Assembly (NCBI RefSeq): GCF_000347635.1
Contig: NC_020514.1
Span: 1,674,001-1,738,000 of the forward strand
DNA length: 64,000 nucleotides
Source: Paraglaciecola psychrophila 170
Lineage (GTDB): Bacteria; Pseudomonadota; Gammaproteobacteria; Enterobacterales; Alteromonadaceae
Direction of reading: 5' to 3'
Each line of letters opens with the position of its first letter. The first letter of the stretch is position 1. Under the pieces are notes generated by a model, which did not search any database, was not told the DNA's origin, and worked only from the letters and a program-made list of their open reading frames with translations. Made by a program: the position numbers and the translations under genes. Positions 38,330-48,168 of the stretch are shown here, piece after piece.

Positions 38330-38500
38330 TCAACTTAGATAAATTAAAATAGCTTTGGCCAATTCTTTGCTCCACGAAAACTCTTTCGGCAAAAGTTAAG
38401 CATGGGCAATGGCTCGTTGATTGGCGGATGTTATATCGTTTTCCTTATAATATTTCGCTCTTACTTCGCTATGACGCAAGAAGCTTCGATGTACTTCTGG
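38330..38500 (-). pseudogene. Unidentified gene fragment
   Basis: One reverse-strand frame keeps protein-like sequence across a single TAA (38396-38398): RHSEVRAKYYKENDITSANQ, then RAIAHA-stop-LLPKEFSWSKELAKAIL. Bounded by stops on both sides and without a start codon. I do not recognise the family. It lies between two certain pseudogenes on the same strand and is probably part of the same decay zone. The remainder of 38190-38675 holds nothing identifiable. Confidence 0.35.
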
Positions 38501-38675
38501 CTAAATGTTGACGTGGTTAGTTAAACTGCTTTATCAAATAAACATCACCAAAATATATTTTTAGCAGTTAGGAGAAAATACTAAACAGATAAAGATACTA
38601 CCGAGTTAATATTAACTCTAAGTGAAAGCGTGCTCGAAAGAGTGCTCAAAGGTGAGGTATAAGGATAATCGAGAA

Positions 38676-39707
38676 TTAACAAAAAAAACTAGCGTAATAA
38701 CCTCGAATGAGCCCATGTTTTTTTAAGCAGTTTTCCAAATGTTCTTCTTTCAGTACCTGCTAATTCTGCCGCTTTTGTTAAATTTTCAGCCGTTTTTTTC
38801 ATTATATTATCCAAGTAGTTTTTCCAAATTTCATGACTGTTTTTTCTTTTGCATCCCTAAAACTCAAATCAAAAATTGCTTTCATTTGCGGTAAATCATG
38901 TTGCTGCTTGAAATGCTGAGATTCAATATTATTGAGATACAACGTTGTTGTTTCAGCCAATAAGATTTCTTTTAACAAAGCATGCTCAAGCTCTCTAACA
39001 TTGCCAGGCCAAGGATATTTATGAAGATTTTCAATTGCATCCGGATGAATCGTTTTTTCAGGGATGTGGTGTACATTACAGTGTTTGTGAATAAAGTAGT
39101 TTGCTAATAATTCAACGTCCCGACCTCTCGCTCTAAGTGGTGGAAGATGTACATCCATTATATTTAGTCGAAAATACAAATCTTGCCGAAACTCACCGCT
39201 GTTAATTTTTGATTGGATATCGGCATTAGTGGTACTGATTATTCTAACGTCAGAATGAAAGGACTGATCAGTGGCCAAAGGTTTATATTCTTTTTCTTGA
39301 ATAAACCTAAGTAAACTAACTTGGCCTTTTGGAGAAAGTGTGTCTATTTCATCTAGAAACAAGGTGCCGCCATTGGCATGCGCAATCACGCCTCCGCTGG
39401 TTGACTGAGCATCAGTGTATGCGCCTTTAACATGCCCAAACAGTTCATTTTCGATTAAAGTATCCGGGATTGAACCGCAATTTATAGCCACAAATGGCTT
39501 ACTACTTCGATTGCTTAACTTATGAATAGCTTGGGCACAGAGTTCTTTGCCTGTGCCGGTTTCACCATAGACAAAAACAGGCACCGGAAATTCCGCTATT
39601 TTTTGTATACGCTGAATAACATCGACAAAATTAATGGATTGGCCGATAAATAGGTCTGCTAAATATTCTGATTTGTTCTTCATTTTTTGCATTCCATGCA
39701 AAATCAT
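38676..39707 (-). pseudogene. Sigma-54-dependent activator gene with C-terminal frameshifts
   Basis: AAA+ domain of a bacterial enhancer-binding protein: Walker A GETGTGKE (48-55), the sigma-54 contact loop as GAYTDA (95-100; consensus GAFTGA), Walker B GGTLFLDEID, and RLNIMDVHLPPLRARGRDVE. The reading frame ends early at TVMKFGKTTWII. In shifted frames the Fis-type helix-turn-helix continues (KNYLDNIMKKTAENLTKAAE, then LAGTERRTFGKLLKK, then HGLIRGYYASFF), with indels near 38817 and in the T7 run near 38718. There is no receiver domain, and the open frame upstream of the ATG hits a stop soon, so the N-terminus may be lost too. Confidence 0.78.
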
Positions 39708-40061
39708 ACCGTGAAAGGGTGATTGATAAGTATCTGCGGTGAGTCGCTAAAAGAATAAATTTTAAAAATACTGTATCTATCTGCAGACTATGTAAACACT
39801 AGTCTCAGGCTAAAAATTATAGGAATACAACTCTATTTTTGAAAGCTTTAAAAGGCATATGAAAATAGGTTTTATGCGTTTTTTTATTGATAGAGTTAAC
39901 TTGTTGAAAGAAATGGAAAATCCCCATTATAACGGATTAAAAACTGGAAACTTTAGTCGATAGCTACTTGATAATAATTAACAGTTGGCTCCGAACCTAT
40001 TCGTAGGTGTTTTTCCTCACGGTATCTGCGACTCTAAAAAATAAGGGCGACTTAATTTTAG

Positions 40062-40088
40062 ATAAAATAAGCCCACAACGAAGTGGGC
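40062..40088 (-). terminator. Second terminator downstream of the TonB receptor gene
   Basis: Reverse strand: GCCCAC, loop TTCGTT, GTGGGC, then TTATTTTAT. Six-base GC-rich stem followed by a T-rich tract; 220 bases after the receptor stop. Confidence 0.6.
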
Positions 40089-40235
40089 AAAAGAAACACA
40101 TTGTAATTTCATATAACACTTTAGATACGGTTGTAAGGATCATAAACACATATATGTTCATTGATTTGGCTAATTTGTGATTCTCGTTGCACATATGTTG
40201 GAGCGCAGTGCGGAATAACTTTAATTTGTATAGCT

Positions 40236-40261
40236 AAAAACCCAGTAAATACTGGGTTTTT
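40236..40261 (-). terminator. Terminator downstream of the TonB receptor gene
   Basis: AAAAACCCAGT / ACTGGGTTTTT, 11-base perfect stem with a 4-base loop, 50 bases after the receptor stop. The A/T arms make it potentially bidirectional. Confidence 0.85.
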
Positions 40262-40310
40262 ACTTATCGATATGATGTTCTTTTATGCTCGACGTTATGC
40301 GTTTGCTGGA

Positions 40311-42527
40311 TTAAAAACTATATTGCGCTCCTACGGAGAACGTACGTGTTTTATTGGGGCGGGCTCCGTAAGGTTGTCTACTGACAATATCTTGTTGGTC
40401 AGTTAAGTTTTCGATACGTGCAAATAATTTTAATTCATTAGACACTTGATAGTTACCACTGATGTCGAGTGTAAGGCTGCTATCGGTTTTCTCAAACACC
40501 GCACAGGATGCGCGAACACAGACTTCATCTACATATACTGCGTTTGCATATACTGACCAATTATTCGCTTCTAAACCAAGGGATATTTGGCCTTGGTTTT
40601 CTGGGATATACGGAATTGAGTCACCTGCACTAACATCACCAAAAAAGGCAGTGTCGGCAATATCGGTATCAAATTCACTGTTGATATATGTGTAGGTGAT
40701 ACTCAATGGAACTCTGATGCCATTAAATTCAGTGAGTGCGGTTTTCAGTATAAATTCAATACCTTGTACCGTTGCGGCATCCCCATTAAAGGCGTCGCCA
40801 ATTTCACAATTACTGCCAGATGAAGCAGTACATTCACCTAAAAGGTTGTCGTAATCACTTAGGAAATAAATGGCTTCTGCATTTAAGGTATTGTTGGCAA
40901 AGCGAAAACCAAGTTCATAGTTAATAGCTTTTTCTTCTCTAACGTTGGGTGAGTTGCTTGGGGCGGTAAATCCTTTATGGGCGCCTGCTACTAATGTCCA
41001 GTTGTCATCCATTTTGTACAAGGCACCTAAGCCGGGTAAAACAACCTGAGTATCATTTTCACGGTCATCCCGAAAAGTACGTGTTTCGCCGTCATTAAAA
41101 CGGGTACGTTTTTGTTGAATATCTTCAAAACGTACACCCGGTGTTAACACCCAATCGCCAAATTCGATACGATCGTATACATGTAATGCTAAAGCTTGTG
41201 CTTCTTGTATTCTGTTTCCGGCATTGCCTAATTCACCGAAATCATTAAGTTGCAACTTACCGTTAACTTGTTGGTAAGTACTGTTACGCTGTAAACGATC
41301 TTCTTCGTCTTCATGCACTCTTAAACCCACTTCTAACTGATGTTTGACCTCACCTATTGTTTGATCCCAATACAAACCAAACTGAACGCCGCGTGAGTAA
41401 TATTCACGAGCATTAGAGCGTAATTGAATACTACCCTGGGCAGTATCAATATCGCCATCTAATATACCCTGCAGCTGGGTGGTGCTAATACCATTGAGGC
41501 TTTCATTATTATTCAATGCGGAAATAACATTTGCCCAACTATTGCGAGAAAAGTCTTGCGCGTTATCACTGCCATCAAAATCAATGCCTTCAGTTTTAAA
41601 CCAATTGCGCTCATGTTCATTATTATAGGCTGTTGCTGTGAAGTTCAAATTAGAGTTGATTTCAAAACCATATCGTAAAATGACTTGGCTATGTTCAGTT
41701 GAAATATTATCAAGTTCAGACAAGCCATAACGTCTAGTACTCTTTTGGTTGAAATCAACATCTGTTAACCCCAAATAACTCTGTTCGGAGCCTTGCTCAG
41801 TCATTTGTAACTTTAGCTCAACACTGTGCGCTGAATTTGTGGGCGCATAGGCTAGCTTTGCAGTGAAATCGGTTACGTCTAAACCTGTATTGATGTCACT
41901 TCGGTCTATATCTTGAAAACCATCAGACTGCCATTGGTGCGCCTCTATTAGATATCCAAAACCGTTATCGAGTTTGTCGCCAAAATTAGCATGTAAGCGA
42001 TAGGTTGCATCTTGTGCTGCTTCTAATGTGACTTGCCCGCCACGTGTTTCTGGAATAGGTGTAGACACCATATTCAATGCGCCACCAATAGTGTAAGGCC
42101 CTTGAGTAATCGCTGCAGGGCCTTTCACTACTTCGATGGCACTCATTCTGCCAATAGTAGGGAAATAATACGCTGACGGAGCAGAGTAAGGAGCCGGTGC
42201 AATCAGGATATTATCTTCAAGTAGGGTGATTCTGCCACTACGCTCTGTTGCCACACCTCGAATACTGATGTTTGGTCGCAAACCGTAGCCGTCTTCAACT
42301 TGTACTGATACACCTGGAATTTGACGAATAACTCTTTGAATGTCGCTGTAAACAAATTTAGCCAGTTCCTCCTCACCAATATATTGAGCAGCGCCCGTAG
42401 CTGCTTGTGCACTTGTTGCGCTACCGTAAATAGTGACGGTTTCGTCTGCGGTTTTTGGAGAATGTGCAATGGCACTATTTGCCAATAATGTAAGGGCAAT
42501 GGTGGATGCTAGAATGTTCTTTTTCAT
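40311..42527 (-). CDS. TonB-dependent outer-membrane receptor (FecA-like)
   Basis: 738 residues. Signal peptide (1-21, ANSAIA), a plug domain (DIQRVIRQIPGVSVQVEDGY; PNISIRGVATERSGRITLLE; IEVVKGPAAITQGPYTIGGA) and a 22-strand barrel ending in the typical aromatic RTFSVGAQYSF with terminal Phe. The early segment ETVTIYGSA may be the TonB box region. The plug resembles ferric-citrate/siderophore receptors. A Fur-like box upstream supports iron transport; the ligand is not determined. No transporter or siderophore genes are adjacent. Confidence 0.93.
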   Translation of the reverse strand: MKKNILASTIALTLLANSAIAHSPKTADETVTIYGSATSAQAATGAAQYIGEEELAKFVYSDIQRVIRQIPGVSVQVEDGYGLRPNISIRGVATERSGRITLLEDNILIAPAPYSAPSAYYFPTIGRMSAIEVVKGPAAITQGPYTIGGALNMVSTPIPETRGGQVTLEAAQDATYRLHANFGDKLDNGFGYLIEAHQWQSDGFQDIDRSDINTGLDVTDFTAKLAYAPTNSAHSVELKLQMTEQGSEQSYLGLTDVDFNQKSTRRYGLSELDNISTEHSQVILRYGFEINSNLNFTATAYNNEHERNWFKTEGIDFDGSDNAQDFSRNSWANVISALNNNESLNGISTTQLQGILDGDIDTAQGSIQLRSNAREYYSRGVQFGLYWDQTIGEVKHQLEVGLRVHEDEEDRLQRNSTYQQVNGKLQLNDFGELGNAGNRIQEAQALALHVYDRIEFGDWVLTPGVRFEDIQQKRTRFNDGETRTFRDDRENDTQVVLPGLGALYKMDDNWTLVAGAHKGFTAPSNSPNVREEKAINYELGFRFANNTLNAEAIYFLSDYDNLLGECTASSGSNCEIGDAFNGDAATVQGIEFILKTALTEFNGIRVPLSITYTYINSEFDTDIADTAFFGDVSAGDSIPYIPENQGQISLGLEANNWSVYANAVYVDEVCVRASCAVFEKTDSSLTLDISGNYQVSNELKLFARIENLTDQQDIVSRQPYGARPNKTRTFSVGAQYSF

Positions 42528-42612
42528 GAATAAACTACCTATAGATGCGTCAAGGATAAAACGTTAAAAGGAAATAATTTGTCTGGGCAGGATAATAAGT
42601 AAATATTAATCT

Positions 42613-42631
42613 AAATGCAAATGATTCTTAA
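42613..42631 (-). promoter_or_regulatory. Fur-like box upstream of the TonB receptor
   Basis: Reverse strand reads TTAAGAATCATTTGCATTT, resembling the Fur pattern ATGAGAATNATTTGCATT / GATAATGATAATCATTATC common before iron receptors. It is 86 bases upstream of the receptor ATG. Motif call only. Confidence 0.55.
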
Positions 42632-42668
42632 TAAGAGGTGTAAATTTGTTGAATCAAATAATGGATAT

Positions 42669-42692
42669 CAAAAAACCGACAAAATGTCGGTT
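42669..42692 (-). terminator. Terminator after the M1 aminopeptidase gene
   Basis: Reverse strand: AACCGAC, loop ATTTT, GTCGGTT then T6. Located 32 bases past the stop of the aminopeptidase gene, between it and the TonB receptor promoter. Confidence 0.85.
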
Positions 42693-42723
42693 CTTATTTT
42701 TGAAGTCATGGGTCCTCAAACCA

Positions 42724-45300
42724 TTAAGCTTCAGTTACTTGCTTCAAGTAACGGTTAAAACTATCTTGGTTGGCTTCCTTTGTCGATACACACTGCTTGG
42801 CTGAATAGATGGCTATATCATAGCTGCGAGCCATACCCTCAAAGTTTGCTTTTTTATCTGCAAAGAACTTTTCGGCGAGTTTGATATTGTCTGCATCACA
42901 AGAGGTTGAGAAGTACTCTGGCATTCTGGCCATGTGATAGGCGGGCATTTTCTTGGATAATGCTGTAAAGTTTCTGTCCATCCAAGCATAAAACATAGTG
43001 TGATCATCCAATCCACTCATTGCTGTATACACAGTATTAATCGTATTAGCAGGACTAACATGTTCCGACAAAGCAAAGTCTAAGGTTTTCTCGATTTTAT
43101 TCTCATTGATGAATATCATCGCTCGGCTAATTGTGCCTCGCGTGCTCGCATCCGAATGACTGATGTAATAATCTTTGAGCTTAGTAAACCAGTCTTGCTC
43201 ACTAAAACGAGCCATATTTCTTAATGCTCTGGTGGCGATACTCCTTGGCACGCTTGTGAGGTCAGCCAAGTATTTATTAGCGAGCTCAGTACTGACCTGT
43301 TCTACCTGAGGCGTGTTTGCATAGCGACTTAACATACCGTACACCGAGCCCCGTAAACGCGTTGTATCGGTTGAGTCGTCGGGTTGGTCGACTACACCTA
43401 AACGTTCGAACCAAGGCGTGAGTTTTTTAGTAACAAATTGACCGAACATCGCCTCATTATTGACATCTACCAGATATAGAAAGTCATTCATCGTAGCCAC
43501 AACGGCACTACCAATCATCGGGTCGCTGTCGTCAACTAAGGCATCCATGGCCGCCATCATTTCGTCTAACTCAATTTCACCTGCAGAGAACAATGCTTCA
43601 ATATTATACAGTAGGGATTTTTTCTCTCGTACATTTAATAGTGACATATCCTTAAGTAAGGCTGAGATTTGCTTAGTTGACACTTTCCAGCGCATATAAC
43701 CCATGGCGTTTTCGTTGGGGAAAATCCAATCTGCCTCAGCAAGTTCACTAACGGTTGTTTTGGCCTCATTTAGGAACAAATTAGTGCGGGATACTTTACC
43801 ATTTTTCTTGTAACGAATAGCAAGAGGCACAATCCAAGTTTGTGGTTCGACTTTTGCACCTTCTAGATGATATCGAGACTGGCTAACCTCTCCATTTGCA
43901 GCAAACTCAATTAATGGATAGCTCGGCTGCTCTAGGTAAGTTTTCATCATGGCAGGTACATCGAAATCGGCTACAGTGAATAATACTTTCCATAGGTCAT
44001 CGGCCTGAGCATTTTGCCAAGCGTTGTTTTTCATGTACATTTGTATGCCTTTTTGAAAGGATTTTTCGCCCACCATAGACTCGATAAGTTGCAAAATAGA
44101 CTCACCTTTACTGTAATTCAAGCCGAGTCCGTCCATTACATCCGTTTGGCTCTTCACCACTTTCTTAACCGGCCTTACTGTTGGGCTTGCGTCAGCACCA
44201 AATGCACCTTCTTGTACTAATCGTCCTATAAAGTTTTGCTCCGGGTACAGGTCCATCATCACTTTACTGGCCATCCACGAAGCGAACGCTTCGTTAAGCC
44301 ATAAGTCATCCCACCATGCCATGGTGACTAAGTTGCCGTACCACATATGGGCTAATTCGTGGGCAATCACGTTTAACGTGCTGCTTTGTTCGGCTAAGCG
44401 GGGTTCGTCTTCAAGTAATAATAAACTACTGCGATAGGTCACTAAGCCAGCGTTCTCCATCGCGCCAAAAGTAAAATTAGGTACGGCTATAAAATCTAGT
44501 TTTTCATATGGATAAGGTGTACCAAAATAACGTTCTAGGTTTTGTAAAATTCCAGCTGTGTTTTTGGCAGCAAATTTGGTTCGCTGAGCCTGCCCCTTAG
44601 GTGTGTATATTTTACTTGGTACGCTTAAACTTAGAATGTCATAGGAGTCTAATTCTCCCACCGCTAAGGCCACTAAATAAGAAGGCATTGGTTTGGTTTT
44701 ATTAAATTCTACTGTCTGCCAACCGTCTTTTAGTGTGCGTTTTTTCACTAAAGTATTCGATAAAACGGTATGTTTTTCAGGGGACATGATCGTTACTTGA
44801 TAAGGAATTTTAAACCCAGGCTCATCAAAGCTTGGAAAAGCTCGTCTCGCGTACATATCTTCAAATTGCGTAAAAATATAGTTCAGCCCCTCAAACTTTG
44901 ACAAATACATGCCATCTGATGTGGTATTAAATTTTCCATCAAACACAATATGCAAAGTGTAGCGATTAGCTGTAATATTTTGGTTGGCTTTGGCGTGTTG
45001 AATTTCGTATTCATGGGACGTAACCGTAAGTGGTATACGGGTATCACCTTTACTCAAATAAGCTTGTTGGATATTCAGCTCTTTTTGGTAAAAACCAATC
45101 GTATCAGTGGCCTTTGTAACATCAATCGTAATGGCTGTTTCACCACTAAATACGGGGCTATCTGGGTCAACCTTCAGTGTGATTTGTTGAAAACTAGGTT
45201 TTATAAATGTGGATAATCGGTAAGCAGTTTCTTTGGCATAGCTGTTGACTGAAGCAGTCATACTTAACATAAGCCATAAACATAGATGTTTAAGCTTCAT
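42724..45300 (-). CDS. M1 family metallo-aminopeptidase
   Basis: 858 residues with signal peptide (1-22, ...SVNSYA). The M1 exopeptidase motif GAMEN (in FTFGAMENAGLVTY) and the zinc site HELAHMW-(x)-NEAFASW (HExxH plus Glu 18 residues later) are both intact; the catalytic Tyr region follows (YSKGESILQLIESMVG). A C-terminal ERAP1-like helical domain covers about 530-858. It releases N-terminal amino acids, here probably in the periplasm. Monocistronic with its own terminator. Confidence 0.95.
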   Translation of the reverse strand: MKLKHLCLWLMLSMTASVNSYAKETAYRLSTFIKPSFQQITLKVDPDSPVFSGETAITIDVTKATDTIGFYQKELNIQQAYLSKGDTRIPLTVTSHEYEIQHAKANQNITANRYTLHIVFDGKFNTTSDGMYLSKFEGLNYIFTQFEDMYARRAFPSFDEPGFKIPYQVTIMSPEKHTVLSNTLVKKRTLKDGWQTVEFNKTKPMPSYLVALAVGELDSYDILSLSVPSKIYTPKGQAQRTKFAAKNTAGILQNLERYFGTPYPYEKLDFIAVPNFTFGAMENAGLVTYRSSLLLLEDEPRLAEQSSTLNVIAHELAHMWYGNLVTMAWWDDLWLNEAFASWMASKVMMDLYPEQNFIGRLVQEGAFGADASPTVRPVKKVVKSQTDVMDGLGLNYSKGESILQLIESMVGEKSFQKGIQMYMKNNAWQNAQADDLWKVLFTVADFDVPAMMKTYLEQPSYPLIEFAANGEVSQSRYHLEGAKVEPQTWIVPLAIRYKKNGKVSRTNLFLNEAKTTVSELAEADWIFPNENAMGYMRWKVSTKQISALLKDMSLLNVREKKSLLYNIEALFSAGEIELDEMMAAMDALVDDSDPMIGSAVVATMNDFLYLVDVNNEAMFGQFVTKKLTPWFERLGVVDQPDDSTDTTRLRGSVYGMLSRYANTPQVEQVSTELANKYLADLTSVPRSIATRALRNMARFSEQDWFTKLKDYYISHSDASTRGTISRAMIFINENKIEKTLDFALSEHVSPANTINTVYTAMSGLDDHTMFYAWMDRNFTALSKKMPAYHMARMPEYFSTSCDADNIKLAEKFFADKKANFEGMARSYDIAIYSAKQCVSTKEANQDSFNRYLKQVTEA

Positions 45301-45437
45301 GTAGTTCCCTGAAAGTATCTTTTATAGTGAGCCAAAATGGCTATAACCGATGCACACTAGATAAAATATCAAAAAATGCAATCTTGAAATGGTTAATAAA
45401 TGTGTATTGATAATGAGTTGAGTGCTAGAAACGCTTA

Positions 45438-45462
45438 TAAAAAAAGGCGCTAATGCGCCTTT
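45438..45462 (-). terminator. Terminator after the acyl-CoA ligase gene
   Basis: Reverse strand: AAAGGCGC, loop ATTA, GCGCCTTT continuing into a T run, 18 bases after the ligase stop. Confidence 0.88.
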
Positions 45463-45479
45463 ATCTGAACTCAATGTGT

Positions 45480-47129
45480 TTAAGCGATGATAGGAAACTG
45501 ATAATCCGCTAAGCTTTTTCTCAAAGCTAATTTATTGAGTTTGCCTGTGGCGGTATGCGGCAATTCGTCAACAAACACCACATCGTCAGGCATCGATATT
45601 TTATGCAGAGTGTTGCTTAAATACTTTAACAGCTCATCGGTGGTTAAACTTGCTCCTGCTTGACGGACCACTACTAGTAGTGGGCGTTCTGTCCATTTCG
45701 GATGATAACGTCCAATCGCTGCAGCTTCGGCTACGTCTGGATGATTCACTGCTGCATTTTCAATTTCTATGGAACTTACCCATTCACCACCAGTTTTAAT
45801 CACATCTTTGGTACGGTCAGTAATTTGTAAATAACCTTGTGGGTTAATAGTGGCGACATCACCTGTATCAAACCAGCCAAGTTCATCTACAGGGCATCCT
45901 TCTGAGCCAGGTACTTGAGATAAACCGTAATAACCACTGCAAACCCAAGGGCCTCGCACTTTAAGAGCCCCAAAGGCGACACCATCCCATGGTAATTCAC
46001 GATTACTATCGTCAACGATACGCATTTCTATACCAAATACACCTCGACCTTGTAAACATTGTAAGTCGATCTCTTCTTCTTCAGATAAATCTTCCATGCC
46101 GGATTTTTTGCAGTAAATAGTGCCAAGTGGGCTGGTTTCGGTCATACCCCAGCCTTGGATAACTTCTACATCATGTTGATGTTTAAATCTTTCGATAATG
46201 ATCCTAGGGCAAGCCGCGCCACCAACGCTAGCGCGTGTAAGGGTGGGTATGGTTTTACCTGTTTTATCTAGGTAGTCCAATAAAGCTAACCATATGGTAG
46301 GTACACCAGAACTAAACGTGACTTTTTCGGTTTCAATCAGATTTTGTAGTGATTCACCATCGGCCATTTTAGGCCCTGGCATCACCATTTTTGAACCTGC
46401 CATTAATGCTGCATAAGGTGCGCCCCAGGCATTAACATGGAACATAGGCACTATGGGTAAAGTGGTTTCTTTATAAGAAGCTGCGACTACGTCTGGCATG
46501 CTGCCGCCTAATGCATGCAGAAGTGTAGAACGGTGGCTATACACCACACCTTTAGGGTTGCCCGTAGTACCAGAGGTATAACACATGGCGCTGGCAGTAT
46601 TTTCATCGAATTCAGGCCAATCAAAGGAAGTGGACTGCTTACTTAAAAGTGTTTCGTAACAGAATACGTTAGGTAACGTTGTTTTAGGCATGTGGGCTTC
46701 ATCGGTTAAAATGATATAACCCTCAACCTTAGGAAGATGATCTTGTAGTGCTTCGAGTAAAGGTACGACCAACAAATCAACAAAGATAAACCTGTCTTCT
46801 GCATGATTGATAATGTAGTTAACTTGCTCAGGGAACAATTTAGGATTGATGGTATGACACACCATGCCACTGCCAGATACCCCATAATAAAGTTCGAGAT
46901 GACGGTAATCGTTCCAAGCTAAGGTGCCGATGCGATCACCAAATTTAGCACCTAGTTCGGCTAAAGCATTGGCCAACTGACGACTACGATTAGCAAAGTC
47001 CTTGTAAGTATGTCTATGTCTTGGGTTATCTGCTGTTACAGACACAATTTCCGAATCTGGAAAGTTCTTGTCTGCATGGCGTAATATTGAAGAAATCATC
47101 AATTGGGAGTTCATCATCAAAGCTTGCAT
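45480..47129 (-). CDS. Fatty-acid--CoA ligase (AMP-forming)
   Basis: 549-residue adenylate-forming enzyme activating a carboxylic acid to its CoA thioester. P-loop CYTSGTTGNPKGVVYSH, motif GWGMTETSPLGT, the YxxGWxxTGD-like GWFDTGDVATINPQGYLQIT, DRTKDVIKTGGEWVSS and the catalytic Lys in PHTATGKLNKLALRK. The type is medium/long-chain AlkK/DmdB-like, so the substrate may be a medium-chain acid or methylmercaptopropionate. AAAGGA precedes the ATG. It heads a co-directional group with an SDR and a dehalogenase on the same strand. Confidence 0.92.
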   Translation of the reverse strand: MQALMMNSQLMISSILRHADKNFPDSEIVSVTADNPRHRHTYKDFANRSRQLANALAELGAKFGDRIGTLAWNDYRHLELYYGVSGSGMVCHTINPKLFPEQVNYIINHAEDRFIFVDLLVVPLLEALQDHLPKVEGYIILTDEAHMPKTTLPNVFCYETLLSKQSTSFDWPEFDENTASAMCYTSGTTGNPKGVVYSHRSTLLHALGGSMPDVVAASYKETTLPIVPMFHVNAWGAPYAALMAGSKMVMPGPKMADGESLQNLIETEKVTFSSGVPTIWLALLDYLDKTGKTIPTLTRASVGGAACPRIIIERFKHQHDVEVIQGWGMTETSPLGTIYCKKSGMEDLSEEEEIDLQCLQGRGVFGIEMRIVDDSNRELPWDGVAFGALKVRGPWVCSGYYGLSQVPGSEGCPVDELGWFDTGDVATINPQGYLQITDRTKDVIKTGGEWVSSIEIENAAVNHPDVAEAAAIGRYHPKWTERPLLVVVRQAGASLTTDELLKYLSNTLHKISMPDDVVFVDELPHTATGKLNKLALRKSLADYQFPIIA

Positions 47130-47339
47130 ATTTTTCCTTTAAATTAACTAATGTCTTTAAATACAAATGCTGTCTCACCACAGTTGACTCCGCATGCTGC
47201 GCACTGAGGTCTAGCTGAGCAGAGAAAATGGTAAAAGAACTAAGTTGTCTTTTTCTCTGGTCGCGGTACTTTACATTCGGCACTCGGCACTATTTTTGTA
47301 TTCTGTGGTTTAAAATTTTTTGTAGCTTGTGGCTATTTA

Positions 47340-48098
47340 CTACCAAGCAGTCACGCCGCCATCGATGGCGATAGTCTGCCCCGTCATATACGAATTACCC
47401 GGAGACAAAATCAATAACATGGCATTCACTACTTCTTGGGGGGTAGATAAACGTTTCATAGGTGTACCTCTGGCCAATTGAGCTTGACCTTCTTCTGATG
47501 CATATTCACCTAAAATAGCGGTGGGACTATAGAAGGGGCAAATTGCATTGCAGCGGACGCCTTTTCTTGCATATTCCACTGCTGCCGTTCTGGTTAAACC
47601 TACTACTGCATGTTTAGCTGCTGCATAAGCGCCGCCTTTTGGCGCACCGCCTAAACCCGCTAGAGAACTGATATTTAACACATGGCCTTCGCCTTGTTTC
47701 AGCATCGCCTCAATTTGATATTTCATACCAAACAGCACGCCATTCACGTTGACGTTAAATTGGCTATGTAGGGTATCTTCAGTCAATTTATGTAAGGGAG
47801 TTAAATCGTGGGCAATGCCAGCATTGTTGACGCCAATGTCCACTCGGCCAAACTTTTCTAAGGCTTTGTCGACCATATTTTTGCAATCGTGCTCTTTGGA
47901 AACATCACACAACATCGACATTGCGTTGTCCTGATCGGGTAATGAAGCAAGCGTCTCATCTAAGTTTTGTTGGTTGATATCACTTATCACCAATTTACAT
48001 CCACGTTTAGCCAGCCCTTGAGCTAACAATCGACCAAAACCGCCTCCTGCTCCGGTAATCAATGCTACTTTTCCGGTAAAATCTAATAATTCATCCAC
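47340..48098 (-). CDS. Short-chain dehydrogenase/reductase (SDR)
   Basis: 252-residue classical SDR. NAD(P)-binding GAGGGFG at the N-terminus (LITGAGGGFGRLLAQGLAKR), NNAG, the active-site Ser (NISSLAGL) and YAAAK for Tyr-Lys, with a C-terminal MTGQTIAIDGG. The GTG start is supported by AGGAAC upstream; no in-frame ATG is near. Neighbouring acyl-CoA ligase and beta-oxidation genes suggest a 3-hydroxyacyl substrate, which is inference. Confidence 0.92.
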   Translation of the reverse strand: MDELLDFTGKVALITGAGGGFGRLLAQGLAKRGCKLVISDINQQNLDETLASLPDQDNAMSMLCDVSKEHDCKNMVDKALEKFGRVDIGVNNAGIAHDLTPLHKLTEDTLHSQFNVNVNGVLFGMKYQIEAMLKQGEGHVLNISSLAGLGGAPKGGAYAAAKHAVVGLTRTAAVEYARKGVRCNAICPFYSPTAILGEYASEEGQAQLARGTPMKRLSTPQEVVNAMLLILSPGNSYMTGQTIAIDGGVTAW

Positions 48099-48168
48099 TA
48101 AATTGTTCCTATTCTTTTTATTTGAAAATTTAAATCAGTTATTTATTTAAACTCTTTATAAAACGCGC

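Larger units (their letters stand above)
39708..40310. other. Intergenic stretch between sigma-54 pseudogene and TonB receptor
   Basis: No gene recognised on either strand; short open frames here look random. It contains two reverse-strand terminator hairpins (40062-40088 and 40236-40261) downstream of the TonB receptor gene. Confidence 0.5.

Noticed and set aside
38425..38525. Plus-strand frame resembling the end of a haem-copper oxidase subunit III (EASMYFWLNVDVV)
   Set aside because: Short, no start or family context, and the opposite strand reads a longer and more protein-like fragment.
40161..40406. 81-codon plus-strand ORF
   Set aside because: Crosses the TonB receptor terminator and the end of that gene; no coding features.
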